Below the pieces are notes generated by a model. The model saw only the letters and a list, made by a program, of their open reading frames with translations, was not told the origin of the DNA and searched no databases. A DNA stretch of 64,000 bases from Abelmoschus esculentus (taxonomy: Eukaryota; Streptophyta; Magnoliopsida; Malvales; Malvaceae): the NCBI GenBank assembly GCA_035048815.1, contig JAUCBN010000055.1:11567501-11631500 (forward strand), in the 5' to 3' direction. Within the stretch, counting starts at the first letter, position 1. The number at the start of each line of letters is the position of its first letter. Below, in pieces: positions 13,118-25,619 of the stretch. The position numbers and the translations under genes were made by a program.

Positions 13118-14134
13118 TCAACTCTCATACCAAGTATTTGGAAGCTTAAAAACATGTATTCCTAGAGACCAGCCTGTTAAGGCATCCATTTGGCTGCTAA
13201 TCACACTGATTATTTCATTCCCTTCTTCCTTCAATGCTTTTGTTTGTCTCGAGAAATACTCGCTCGTTTCCATTTCTCGATCTGACCTGTAAAAATATTC
13301 CCCCGGAAAGTTTTAACCAGCTGCATTGAGTGTATGCATCATGGAAATGCAAATCAAAAGAATCTACAATATGTACCTCATCATCAAAGAAGACCAACCA
13401 CTATATCCTATAGAAGTAAGGTTTTGAATGGTAATGTTTCGTTGTCTCTCGGGTTTCCTCGATAACAGAATCAGAGACCATCCTCTCGATTGCAGTTTCG
13501 TGTACAATTCGAGTGTCCGCCGTTGCTTCAGATATGTATTATCTTTGATGCAGCTGCTCGGTTCATTCAACCGAGGATCCAAAGCAAGGATGTCATCAAT
13601 GTCCATTAACACCAGACTATCATTCGATGGTGAAATGGAATCGAAAAATCTTTTGATCATCTGCATTGTGAAATCCAAGTCTCTTGCGTACCCTCCTCCT
13701 TCAATATATTGAAGGGCGAGACTCCTGCAGACCGGGGGAACTTCATCAGGTTTAAACCCATTGAGCTCTCTGTGCAGTGCGAGAATCTCACAGTGACGGT
13801 GACTGCCGACGACCCCCTTGCTCCGACTCTCACATGATTGCAACATTACTGCTAATGAAACCACCAAAGTTACTAATAGGACCCCAATGGTTACAAGACC
13901 AGCAATGAAGATTGTTGCAGCAAATGATGACAAGTAGAACCCCGACTCGGTTATGTATCGGCTTCCCATCTCAGTTCCTAATTCACGAGTAGAGGCAGAG
14001 ATTAATACGTATATAAGTCGGATATCAAATTCAGTCAAGGCATTGCAGATACTTAAAAGCATACCACTGTCTCCCCGACTTAAGAGACTCTGGCCGGAGA
14101 ACTCTCGCTCCATTTGATGTCCATAAGCCGACAT
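13118..14134 (-). CDS. HAD-superfamily class IIIB acid-phosphatase-like membrane protein
   Basis: Two exons, 14134-13377 and 13286-13118, join in phase to 308 residues; the stop is at 13118-13120. The first part holds one strong membrane segment (residues about 68-98, AATIFIAGLVTIGVLLVTLV). The HAD-like domain starts near residue 180 with the motif-I equivalent LVLMDIDDILALDP and contains the motif-II region SLILLSRKPERQR. The last exon carries SSQMDALTGWSLGI and KLPNTWYES, as in the Arabidopsis At2g39920 family. Family members resemble vegetative storage protein/class B acid phosphatases. Motif I reads DIDDI rather than the canonical DxDxT, so activity may be altered or lost. A 5'-UTR intron is possible upstream (acceptor near 14152). 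Confidence 0.88.
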
Positions 14135-16119
14135 TGTTGATTCAATCTAGCTTGATTGCAGGGCTGCAAATAGCTCCTTATTAGATCCCTTCCAAATCAT
14201 AGAAGGGTCACCTGTAAAAGCAATATGAATGTAAAGATCTTTCAATTTTAGCTTGAACTCGAAAACTAATTCAATCTAACTATACAAAATTAAGCCAAAA
14301 CATGATTTGAACTCTTCATTTTTCTCGAAATATCTATATCGGAGCTCGAGTAACATAGGATTAGACCTGAAAACCTTACCCCTAAAATCCAAATATCCTT
14401 ACGACCTGAATCCGAAATGATCGAACTCAAAATAACCCGAATACAATTAATCTAATCTAAAACCAACCCAACACACAAGATTCACCTGTCTAACCAAGAA
14501 GTAACTCACTCCTCAACACATCCGTTTCAGAACAAAACAAGAACAATTGAAACAAAAACAACATAGAAAAGCTGCATGAAACATAAAACAAAGCAGAATC
14601 CAAGCAAAATGATGAATATTTTTTCTCATTAGACATCATAAACAAAACCTTAAAACAAAAGTCAAATCGAAAGAGAGATGAGAGACAGATTACAGAACTT
14701 GGGAAAAGCATTTGAGGAAATGGGAACAGTGTAAGAGAAAACTTCACACGTGATTTGCAGACAAAAAGTAAAGGGAAACTGTGTAATTCTCGTGGGGAAA
14801 CTTCCCATTTTTTGTACTTTATTTAATGATAGCCAATGCGGTGATTACAAGGACGATGATTACTTAAGTTAAACATGTGACATTTGTTCGAGTTGTTGCT
14901 CAAATCAAGGGTCAGATTTTGAGTTCAGACACCATGGAGATGATCCTACGGCCATCACTGGGTTGCTTAAGAAACTAATACACCTTGAGTTATCTTCATT
15001 TTGGGGGTCCACCACTTCAATCAGGCACTGTAAGGAACCACCAATAATGTTGGATTGGGGAGATATTTAGACTTTATTGCTGTTGTTTTCCAGTGAAAAC
15101 CATTCTATCTTATTCTAGTGAGTAGATTTGTCTGCAAGTCATGTCTGGTTATAGTTTTTCAGTTTAATCATCGATCAAGATTCAAATATAATAGACCAAT
15201 AATCAGTTGATTTAACAGGATAAAAGACTTGATTAGAGTTTGAATCTTGGTATTATAAAAGAAAAAAATTAGATTAAAGATTAATTTAGAAAGATAGTCA
15301 TAATTTGAGGATGAATTTGAAATATTAAAAAGTTTGAAGACCAATTTAAAATTGAAGTTGTAGATTGAAGATGAAATTCGAATGTTGAAAAATCAGTGTC
15401 ACATAGCGAAGAAATCATTTAATAAAACTGACCTTCTCAACGCATCGATAATAAATTTCGTCGTGTTGATGTATCTCATGATGTAACAAAAAAATCGAGG
15501 ATTATCATCAAAAGTTCATATATAAGAAACGAAACGAATAAACATTAAAATAAAAAAATACATGTTTAAAATTCAAAATTTTAAAATTAAAGTAGATAAA
15601 AATTTAATTACGATTTTATAATATCAATTTTTAATTCAATTTTTACTTGGTTCACTTAATTATAAAAGCAAATAAAACTTTTTTTAATTGAAAGAAATAG
15701 AACTTTCTAAACTATATAAAGGGTTTTATAAAAACATTGATTATTACTAAACCTCTCACATTTTTATATAACCTTTAGAATTTTGATTCAATTTTATTTT
15801 AAAAAATTAGATTTTCAAATGAATAAATGAAAACTTTAATATTTTTTAATCTTTAATTCTTTTATTCAAAATTTATCTTACTAAGAGGGAACAATCTTAA
15901 AAATAAATTTTTAAGTTGGTTTTATTATATAAAAAAAGAGAGATTTTAGAAATATTGATTTTGATATAATAATTGAAAAATAGTTTTGAACTAATTTGAA
16001 AAGATTTCAAAAATGGTTCTTTTGTCCAAAGTCCAAACAACTTGAAAATACTTGTAAGAAATTTTTGAAGGGTTATGGAAATGTTTAAATTGTTTTAAAT
16101 AAGTCAAATCTGTGATTTT

Positions 16120-16440
16120 AACAAATGTGTATCGATACACCCTATAATGTTTCGACTTTCGATACAGTTCAACATCGCTAAAAACCATTTCGATGTCTTG
16201 TTGACATTTCGATACACCCCTAATGGTCTCATGAAAAATCCTAATGGCTTTATGAAAACCCTTAATGGCTAGGAACTCTGTCGATACAAGCATTAGCTGT
16301 TTTGATACGTGGAGTAATGCGTTTCGATACACCTTCAAGGTGTTTCGATATGAGTCTTTTAATGTATGTTCAACGGTTCTTTCCCAAAGGAGTTGTATTA
16401 AAATGGGTATTCCGCGTTTCGATACGCCTAACACCAGAGA
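16120..16440. repeat. Interspersed TTCGATAC motif repeat
   Basis: Roughly nine TTCGATAC variants (TTTCGATACACC, GTCGATACAAG, TTTCGATATG, TTTCGATACGCC and others) recur at 20-50 base spacing, with an embedded short repeat of AATGGCTTTATGAAAA type around 16220-16265. The pattern looks like a decayed satellite or LTR fragment. It explains the long minus-strand frame over the same bases. Confidence 0.6.
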
Positions 16441-17160
16441 GAGAAATTGGCCTGAGAATCAGTTTCAAACAACTCCAATTTAATCCCAACGGTCAACAAC
16501 GACTATAAACTCAATTAGGACTACAAAATGGACCCCAAGCATTAAGGAAAAACTAATGCTTTAATTGTCAACAACAATATGATCATAGATTTGTCTTAGA
16601 ATTTAATTCTTTCATTTCTTGTATAAACAACGATTATGAATTTATATGTCTATGAATGTTCAAGTGTATTATGAACTTAGGTGAGTGTTTAAGATTACAA
16701 ACATCTATCAAAAGAGGTTTTTAATTTACCTATATTTTTTTTTTTGTTTAAGAGGATTCTCAAAGTTCGGTTTGTAAACTTTGCATGCTAGATTTGGGCA
16801 ATTGAATCTAAGTTATAAGGTTAATCCTTTGGCTTCAAAAGGAAGAAATTCATAATGAATTTCGGAAACCTTTAGTATAAAACTAAAGTAGTGCATGTAG
16901 GTGCTTGTTAGAAGACCGAACCACTTTAAAATCATTGTGTCAATTTTCTATCTTTCTACTTCCACTAAATTTCATCCAACCTCTTCTCCACTTCTTGACA
17001 ATCAAATTGGTTGATACATCGAACCAAACAAACTTATTTTAATATATAATATCAATTTAATTTTAATTAAAATTTTAATATATATATATTATTTTTTAAT
17101 ATTTATGTAATAATTAAATTATATTAATTAAATATATTAATTTAACGTATTTCTTGTAGA

Positions 17161-17186
17161 ATATATATATATATATATATATATAA
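17161..17186. repeat. TA dinucleotide microsatellite
   Basis: About 13 uninterrupted AT/TA units inside a very AT-rich stretch. Confidence 0.9.
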
Positions 17187-18109
17187 TGTGATTATATTTA
17201 TTCATTTCAATTGTGGGTGTGATCCTATAAGTTTTGTACGATAGTAGTAAATATAAAAAAATTAATATTTTAAACAATGATTGATATCTAGTAATGTGCC
17301 AATATTACTTAATTTATAAAAAAAATCATGATTTAAGTATAATCTCTTCGTGATTAATTATTTTCACGTATTATATTTTTTGTCTTTTATATTTAGATTT
17401 GATACAAGTTACGAAAAATAGTCACATTTGTATAATTTATCTAATATTTTTTATATCTTGAGTAGAGTATTTATTATAAACAATAATTTATGATATTTTA
17501 TAACAATTTATTTAAATATTTTTAGTCTCATTCAATCAAGTGACTTTAGATATTGATCTTATTACGTAAAGAGAGACAAATATTTCTTGACAATTATATC
17601 CCATTATATATATTATGATATATCTAATATCAATCTTTATGTAATCAATTACGATACATATTTGACTGTATCAAAATATATAATTTACGATGTTAAAATA
17701 ATGATGATCTCAAGTCTAAAATTCATATATGTAGTTATCACTATGAGTAATGTTATAACTGTTGCATGATAATTCAATAAACATGTTCATAGCATGTAGG
17801 TTAATATATTGTTTTTTAACACATATTTATGTATTAATTTGACATCTCTATATTAATGATAATATTTTATCACCAACTAGATATTAGTTTTAATACGTTT
17901 TTATTGCCCAAACCCACAATAATACTTAACTAAATTTTTCTTAAGAATAAACATATATTCTTAAAACTATATTAAATATTTTATGCAATAAATTATCTAA
18001 AATAATAATAAAACGTACCCTATCACATTATATCTTTGCAAACATTGGACCTTAGCCACACATTAAATGAGAGATGTTAATCTCACCATACCCTAACCCT
18101 TTCCCCTGC

Positions 18110-18115
18110 CACGTG
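18110..18115. promoter_or_regulatory. G-box upstream of SBPase
   Basis: CACGTG in the context GCCACGTGTA lies about 100 bases before the SBPase start codon, with a reverse GATAAG (I-box, CTTATC) about 20 bases further on. G-box plus I-box is a known light-responsive arrangement of photosynthesis genes (bZIP/bHLH such as HY5 and PIFs). That it acts here is inference. Confidence 0.55.
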
Positions 18116-18212
18116 TAGTGACTTGGTTATCTGCTTATCTGCTATCCTCCCTACTCAGAGCTCCACAGAACATCTCTTTGAAGAATTCTAAGAGAAAATC
18201 CCTTTTTTGGCA

Positions 18213-20049
18213 ATGGAGACTGGTATCACGTGCTATGCTCATGGGATTGTTCTTCCTGGTGTCTCCTCTAAGCATTCCACTGCACTGGTCTCACCTCCAT
18301 CAATATCTTCCTCCTTCACCTCAAGGGTACATAATTACATACATGTGTATATGTATAGCTTCTTTTCTTTCTATTCATTATGGTATATGTGTATTGCAGA
18401 GCCTTAAATCAAGCTCGATATTCGGTGAATCGATCAAGGTTGTTGTGCCAAGATCATCATTGAAGGCGTCCAAGGCAAAAAACACTTCCCTTGTCACAAA
18501 ATGTGAGATTGGAGACAGTCTTGTAAGTACTTATCGGTTTGTGTCGTCGGTATTTCGTTTCGGTTTCAAATTGTTTTTGATATATGTTTTTGTAGGAAGA
18601 GTTTCTTACGAAATCGACATCGGATAAGGGATTGGTCCAGTTGATGATGTGCATGGGAGAAGCACTGAGGACAATTGCTTTCAAAGTGAGGACAGCTTCA
18701 TGTGGAGGAACTGCTTGTGTCAATTCATTTGGAGATGAACAGCTTGCTGTTGATATGCTCGCCAACAAGCTTCTTTTCGAGGTTCGAAACTGTATCTTCT
18801 TGTCCAAGTTTTTGATGAAACTATCGAGAAATTAACGGTTTTCTCGGATATGATTGGTATTGTGTAGGCCTTGACGTACTCGCACTTCTGCAAATATGCG
18901 TGCTCCGAAGAAGTTCCTGAGCTTCAAGACATGGGAGGCCCTGCTGAAGGTCTGCAATTTTTGTCCTTTCTCGTTTTCTTATGGTCCAAGTAAGCCTGAA
19001 ATGTATGTAGCTATAATTTATCACATGTAACAGGGGGATTCAGTGTTGCTTTCGATCCACTCGATGGTTCTAGCATTGTCGATACGAATTTCACCGTAGG
19101 CACCATCTTCGGGGTGTGGCCGGGTGACAAGTTAACTGGTGTAACAGGTCGAGACCAAGTTGCTGCTGCGATGGGAATTTTCGGTCCTCGGACGACATAT
19201 GTTCTCGCACTTAAGGATGTCCCCGGCACCCACGAATTCCTCCTCCTTGATGAAGGAAAATGGCAGCATGTGAAGGACACCTATGAGATTGGTGAAGGGA
19301 AAATGTTCTCCCCTGGAAATTTGAGAGCCACATTTGACAACCCTGAATACGATAAGGTACATATACTCAACACTCGTGTCCGACACATATTTAGACATGC
19401 ATTTCCGTATTCAGAACTCGCACCAGAATTCGAGTAACATAGACTTTCACATGTTCAGGATTTACTAACTTAACCCCTTTAATGAGGCAGTTGATCAACT
19501 ATTATGTGAGAGAGAAATACACATTGAGGTACACTGGTGGAATGGTGCCTGATGTCAACCAGGTATATCCCATGTTTTGTCAAGCTTAAAACACAAAATA
19601 GCCTCTGAAATTGACAACTTTGGTCGAATCAGTCCCTAAACTTGTCAAGTTTAGGGGCTAATTTGGCGAAACATATCAAGTTCAAGGGCCATTTTGCATT
19701 TTAACCCTTTTGTCAAATTTACATGATTTACTATTTGTTTCTTCTTTTTCTTCTTTTACCCCTACAGATCATTGTAAAAGAGAAGGGTATATTTACAAAT
19801 GTGACCTCACCATCTGCCAAGGCCAAGCTTAGATTGTTATTTGAGGTAGCTCCATTGGGGTTCTTGATTGAGAAAGCTGGTGGTTACAGCAGTGATGGTC
19901 AACAATCGGTGCTCGACAAAGTGATCATGAACCTCGACGAAAGAACTCAAGTCGCGTACGGTTCGAAGAACGAGATTATCCGGTTTGAGGAAACTCTATA
20001 CGGATCATCCAGGCTCAGTGCAGGGGTCCCTGTTGGAGCTTCTGCTTAA
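18213..20049 (+). CDS. SBPASE: Sedoheptulose-1,7-bisphosphatase, chloroplast
   Basis: Seven exons (18213-18326, 18400-18522, 18596-18781, 18868-18949, 19034-19356, 19491-19562, 19768-20049) join in phase to 393 residues, the typical plant SBPase length. Residues 1-75 are a Ser-rich chloroplast transit peptide ([11 protein letters not shown]...SLKSSS). The redox-regulatory CGGTAC cysteine pair follows, then the FBPase/SBPase metal and substrate motif [13 protein letters not shown], then [20 protein letters not shown] and the C-terminal [16 protein letters not shown]. The CGGTAC site and [20 protein letters not shown] separate it from chloroplast FBPase. SBPase removes the C1 phosphate of sedoheptulose bisphosphate in the stroma, a controlling step of RuBP regeneration in the Calvin-Benson cycle, and is activated by thioredoxin in the light. 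A G-box precedes it. The ATG at 18213 is chosen because it gives the conserved METGI start. Confidence 0.97.
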
Positions 20050-21683
20050 ACAATAATGTTTCACTTATGTCCCTTTTCAGATGTTTTCTTCTCCTTGCAC
20101 CTTAATTATCTCAAGAACTTTTAAGTGATTCCCATATAGAAGTTCTGGAAATAGTGGATGAAATGAAATGCTTGAATTATGATGAAACTTCGACTTCCAG
20201 ATTCGATTTCTCAACAGATTTTCGAATTATTATCACATTGATCGATCTAACGGATACAACTAATATCCAAAAGAGAACGACAGTTACTATATTATAAGGC
20301 ATTGACATAGCCGGATGGATGCCGATGGTCGTACGGTTCACCGTTCATGGACTTGGCCGGAGACGAAGGCGTTCACGGGTACATTCGACTAGTCTCGGGG
20401 CTCATGTAGAAAGGCATAATACTCGACCCATAATTACTATATTTGTCTTGGGTCGAACGTAAGATAGTTACACCCGGGTCGTGTAAGAGTAGAAAGGCAT
20501 AATACTCCGGTCAGGTTTGTAAAAAACCTGATTGATTCGACCATAATCATCTCTAATTTAATTTACAAGCGAAAATATGCGAACATATTTTAAATTTTTT
20601 TTTTTAAAATATATGGAAAGACAATGGATATCCTTCTGCACAATCATTTTAAAAGCATTTTTGGGGTTTAAGATGGTGTATTTAATCCTTCATCATGATA
20701 TGCTTTACCAAGATTACTAATTAATCAATTATCTGTATCATATTCTGGTTGTCTTTGAGGCCAAGGATCTCAAACAAACAAACAAAAAAAGAATTTAACA
20801 CCTTAAAGCAAGAATCTTGGTAATTTAGAGATAACTCATGCACAAAATTCATTGCACGGTAAATATGATTTTCCATGTGTTAGCACATTGGGCATTTAAA
20901 GATAATTTATGTACATATTTTGATTCTAAATGTCATTTTATCGAGCAAATTGTTATTGACGATGCAATTAATAGTTAATATACTGTAGATACTTTTTTTT
21001 ATAGGGGTTGACGTTAATTCTTTTAATACTGACGATAGAGTTTTTTTTTAATGAGGTTCATATTTTTCTTCAAAAAAAAATTTGGTAATTTATTTATGAG
21101 ATAAATGTAGGCTTTGTAAAAAAATATTTTGAAAAAAAATAAAACCGATAAGTAATTTAGCATCACTTAAGTAAATTTCGAGTTTTAAGTTGTAAAAAAT
21201 CATTTTCGAGAGCCTCATTCATCAAAATCAATCGATAGAAGACTAATAACACAACTTAAATAAAAAATAAACTCTCAAAAAATCTCATTTCTGCACTTAA
21301 ACTTAATTCCTACCTCTTTTTATAGATCCTTGGATGATACACAATTTTTCCCAACTCAAAATCTAAGATTCCAACTCACAAAAACTATAAGATTAAAATT
21401 TTACCTTGATTTTTGGGAGGAAGATGAATGAGAGAGTGATAAGAAAAAGCAAAGTTAGACAAAGTGATCTCACTTCTTAGTTCTTACATGGCTGCAGAAA
21501 AATTTACTCTTTCTCCTCATTTTCCTAATAGAAGTCAAATTATCATTCTACCTTTACGCTCTTCTTTCAAACCCAAACCTCAACTCATAATTCAAGCCAA
21601 TTAACATCTTTCAAGTTCAATAAGACTCTAAAAAAAATTGGGTAAAAATTATATATCTCTTTTTTACGTCTTCTTTCATATTT
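20050..21683. other. Intergenic region after SBPase
   Basis: The first ~100 bases are 3' UTR. A GC-richer patch at 20300-20520 contains a short direct repeat (GTAGAAAGGCATAATACTC near 20406 and 20489) and no recognisable gene. The rest is AT-rich. Confidence 0.5.
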
Positions 21684-22550
21684 CCGTTTTAAATTAGATG
21701 GTTAGGTTAAAGGTTAAGGGTTTTGATTGTGGTTAGGGTTTAGGAAATTAGAGATATGGTGTATTTTTTAGAGTTTAGGATATAAAAAATAAGGGCTAGG
21801 GTTAAAAATTTAATTTTTTAGAAAATTTTCAAATGAGACATAAAAAGATGTATGGTAAAGAGGCAGATGATTTTGCCCCCAACAAACCTCACAACAAGGC
21901 CAACATATCAGGGGTGCAAATCGTATGCCTCTTTCTAGGGACGGAACTGTGTAGGGAGTGGGAGGAGAAATTATATCATGGGTCAGTCCCACCACGTCAT
22001 CCATGGGACTGACCAATAAAAAATTATCCACCTCATTATTTTTTAATTTTTCAAGTGAAAAATCACTTGGAAAAAAATATGACATGGAAAGATGGGTAGT
22101 TTTTATTGGTCGGTCCCATGGACACGTGGTGGGACTGACCCATGATATAATTTTTCGAGTGGGAGGGACTGCTACCCCTCCCAAAATTTTTGATATAATT
22201 GCATTTTTAGTCCTTTTTAGTTTAAATATTAATTAAATAGGGTTTCTGAACCTCCCAATTTTTAAATTTAAAGGTTTAATAGACTCTTACCCCTCCCAAT
22301 ATTAAATCCTAGCTCCGTTCCTGCCTCTTTCCCATGTATTCATTCATGCCTCTACTTTAAATTAGAGAGTTTAAAGTGTAGAGTTCAAGGTTAGAAGTTG
22401 TGGTTAGGGCGTAAAATGTATTTTTTAGGGAGTAAGGTTCCGAGTTTAAGATATAGAAAATAAGAGTTAAGATTTAAAATTCATTTTTTTTTTAAATTTA
22501 ACAGGAGGTATGAATAGAGACATGATAAAGATGCAAAAGATTTTTACCCA
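21684..22550. repeat. Direct duplication of ~200 bp flanking a MITE
   Basis: Sequences at about 21684-21880 and 22353-22550 align over most of their length. Both run from a TTTAAATTAGA block through GTGGTTAGGG, GTATTTTTTAG and a TTTAGGATATA/TTTAAGATATA block to ACATAAAAAGATG/ACATGATAAAGATG. The MITE of 21936-22322 sits between them. This is a diverged tandem duplication. Confidence 0.6.
21936..22322. mobile_element. MITE (Mutator-like) with 9-bp target duplication
   Basis: The element begins TAGGGACGGAACT and ends AGCTCCGTTCCT, imperfect inverted termini of about 14 bases. It is bounded by the direct repeat GCCTCTTTC at 21927-21935 and 22323-22331; nine bases is the Mutator-superfamily target-site length. 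Inside, a near-perfect ~60-bp inverted repeat (left arm about 21973-22033, right arm about 22094-22157, both containing ATGGGTCAGTCCCACCACGT or its complement) can fold into a long hairpin. No transposase is encoded. The 5672-5860 element is a smaller relative. Confidence 0.75.
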
Positions 22551-22559
22551 TCATACAGA

Positions 22560-23300
22560 GTCTGTGTCTCGAATTAACTCGACTATCGGATTCTAAAATT
22601 CAAATCATTATATCAGCATCATTACATTTATACGTATAGACAACTACCCATCACCCGTATTTGTCTGTTCCATGCACATGTGCATGTACATTTCTACTCT
22701 TCTGGAAGATATGCTGATGTATTTATGGTCCATAAAATAAAGATACAATCTTTCAAATATAAACAGCTTATATATACAACCATCCGTAATTCAAAGATTG
22801 TCATTAAAAAGATTAAATAGTATTAAACTATATACTTATTTAGTTAAAAATGAATTGAATATATAGACATGTGAAAATAGTAGAGAAATGAAGATATGAA
22901 CATGGGGACTTAAATGTTGGAGAAAGTAACACGAAACTGGAAACTCTAGTAATGAAGAAGGAAGAGTTTGAGAAAGAAGATATGTGAGTTGTGCAGATGG
23001 GATGTAAGTTTCAGACACAATTGAAGTATCAGTCAGTTGACAATGGCAACCTTTGAAAACATACCATGTCATTTTGCTACTTTGTGTAACATCCAAGAAA
23101 ACTTTGATTTTCATAAATAAAAAGATTAAAAAAAAAACTGTCAGGTTCTGGCATCTCTTCTTCATTCACCTAACCAGCTAAAATGACATTGCATCAATGG
23201 TGATTTACTGAGAAAATGCTATAAAATGTGGTTTGCAGATATGGATTTATTCTAAACCTAGTAGCTGTAAGAAAAAAATAGAACTTAGTTTGGACACAAA
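22560..23300. other. Laccase upstream region
   Basis: AT-rich sequence with no exon; probably holds the laccase promoter. The minus-strand frame of 22836-23165 is hydrophobic low-complexity and is not called. Confidence 0.5.
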
Positions 23301-23312
23301 GCAGCAAAAAGG

Positions 23313-25616
23313 ATGGATTCTTGGGTTCAGACATTGCTGTTTATGTCTGTCTTAGTTCCTGCATTGGTGGAGTGTAAGATTCGGCATTACCATTTCGCTG
23401 TAAGTAACTCTTGTTCCGTGGTGTGTCTTGTTGTCCGTTTTATTGTGTTTCGATTCTCATGTCACACAAATTACCAAATGTATCATGTCGTGTCGGGTTT
23501 ATTGTGTCCGGTGTCATATGTGGTGTTTTCGTGTTGCATCCGATTCAGGTGGTATTGAAAAATGAAACAAAGCTTTGCGCCACTAAGACGATCGTGACCA
23601 TCAATGGCAAGTGTCCGGGGCCGACTCTTTATGCTCGAGAGGATGACAACGTGCTTGTCAGGGTCACCAATCATGTCCAATACAATATTACAATTCACTG
23701 GTAAGAAATTTCATCACATTTCACAAAGATCCCCTTGAAAATTCCAGATTTGAGAGCTTTCTTCGTGATGTCGCAGGCACGGGGTCCGGCAACTTCGAAC
23801 CGGTTGGTCCGATGGACCTGCATATATCACACAGTGTCCAATTCAACCAGGCCAAAACTTCCTTTACAACTTCACATTAACTGGTCAAAGAGGGACACTC
23901 CTTTGGCATGCTCATATTTCCTGGCTGAGGGCAACGGTGTATGGTGCCATTGTTATCTTGCCTACGAAAGGTGTCCCTTTCCGTTTCCCAAACCCAATAA
24001 GGAAAAAGTCATCGTATTAGGTGAGTTCTGGCCTTTCCGGCACCTCGACGCTTGTTTTTGCCTGTGTATAATGTATTCAAGAGACTAACATTCCGATGTT
24101 TATAGGGGAATGGTGGAAAGCAGATACCGAAGCTGTGGTGAACCAGGCAATGCAAACCGGTTTGCCTCCGAATATATCGGATGCACACACAATAAACGGC
24201 CATCCGGGACCGGTTCCTAACTGTTCTACTGATGGTATTAACATTGGCCTCTATATAATCTTGTGTTCCGTTGCATCATAATAATAAAAAATCGCATTTT
24301 CTTTCGATTAATGCTAATGATTTAACAGAGTTGCATCATTTTTGTGAATGCAGATGCATACACTTTACATGTCGAAACCGGAAAGACATATTTACTTCGG
24401 GTTATAAATGCGGCAGTGAATGATGAACTCTTCTTCAAGATTGCATACCACAAACTAACCGTCGTCGAAGTCGATGCTGCGTACACGAAACCCTTTAAAA
24501 CCGATACTTTATTTCTCGGTCCAGGACAGACTACAACTGTACTTCTTAAAGCAGAGCAGGGCATCGGTAAGTACTTAATAGCCATATCTCCCTTCATGGA
24601 CACTATTGTTGCCGTCGATAACGTGACCGGAATTGGATACTTACGCTACAACAACACCCTTGCCTTTACACCAACTACCTTCGTCAGCATTCCTGCCGCA
24701 AATGCAACACCAGTAACATCAGTTTTTTCTGATTCGCTTCGAAGCCTTAATTCGAAAGAATATCCAGCCAGCGTCCCTTTAACTGTCGATCACTCGCTAT
24801 TTTTCACAATCGGGGTCGGGATTAACCCTTGTGCCACATGCATCAACGGTAGCCGAGCTGTAGCAGCTATTAACAACGTCTCCTTCGTCATGCCAACCAC
24901 AGCTCTCCTTCAAGCACATTACTACGGCATAAACGGGGTTTTCACCGATGATTTCCCGGGAAATCCGTTGATACCTTTCAATTATACAGGAACTCCACCC
25001 TTTAATCTACAAACAATGAATGGCACCAAGGTATACAGACTGGCCTATAATTCAACAGTTCAACTAGTGATCCAAGGGAACTCTATATTAGCACCCGAGA
25101 GCCATCCGACACATCTTCATGGATCCAACTTCTATGTGGTCGGTAGAGGGGTCGGAAACTTCGATCCGGAAAAAGATCCATCGAAATTCAATCTTGTCGA
25201 TCCGGTCGAACGGAACACGGTGAGCGTACCGACTGCAGGGTGGACTGCAATCAGATTCAGAGCAGATAACCCAGGTAATTACAATCAAATCTTATAGATG
25301 AAAAAGAAATTGCATCTTACATTTGTCCTTTATTATTACTATTATTACTTCCACAGCAAGCAATAACTTCTTCATAAACTGTCAATTCAGTTTACTTTAA
25401 CAACCAGCAATAAATAAAAAAAATCTTACAAAACAAAACACATGTTCCAAGTTCCAACATTATGTCACTGTCTTTGTCTTTTTAGGGGTCTGGTTTTTTC
25501 ATTGCCATTTGGAAGTTCATACAACATGGGGACTTAAGATGGCATTCTTGGTGGAGAAGGGGGAAGTCCCGAACGAGTCGATTGAACTGCCTCCGAGCGA
25601 TCTTCCAAAGTGCTAA
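23313..25616 (+). pseudogene. Laccase with a one-base frameshift in exon 3
   Basis: Six exons are recognisable: 23313-23399 (signal peptide), 23549-23700, 23777-24020, 24106-24234, 24354-25274 and 25486-25616. Together they would give about 554 residues. All copper-ligand motifs remain: HWHGV across exons 2/3, [16 protein letters not shown] and [12 protein letters not shown]. Laccases are secreted multicopper oxidases that polymerise monolignols or flavonoids in the apoplast. In exon 3, the reading frame through [10 protein letters not shown] shifts by one base at about 23977-23981 (a T missing from the run), so the conserved [14 protein letters not shown] continues in another frame. The shifted frame reaches TAG at 24018-24020, the last bases of the exon. 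Everything else is intact, so this is either a very recent pseudogene, an allele, or a base-call error. Confidence 0.85.
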
Positions 25617-25619
25617 ACC

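Larger units (their letters stand above)
14200..18100. other. Long gene-free region with degenerate repeats
   Basis: No convincing exon was found. 16120-16440 contains about nine copies of a TTCGATAC-like motif and short repeats of CCTAATGGCTTTATGAAAA; the frames that cross it (15991-16434 minus, 16265-16508 plus) are products of that repeat. 16980-18060 is extremely AT-rich with a TA microsatellite at 17161-17186. Confidence 0.5.

Noticed and set aside
14490..14747. 85-codon minus-strand frame rich in Phe/Leu/Ser
   Set aside because: Low-complexity pyrimidine-rich composition, no family resemblance; more likely the 5' UTR of the HAD phosphatase gene.
15991..16434. 147-codon minus-strand frame
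   Set aside because: It is produced by the TTCGATAC repeat and shows repeated YRYT/VSK residues, not a protein domain.
18213..20049. Chloroplast fructose-1,6-bisphosphatase
   Set aside because: Transit peptide, CGGTAC redox site and whole-length resemblance fit SBPase; the FBPase-specific regulatory insertion is missing.
22836..23165. 109-codon minus-strand frame upstream of laccase
   Set aside because: Low-complexity hydrophobic/Ser-rich translation of an AT-rich promoter, no exon signals.
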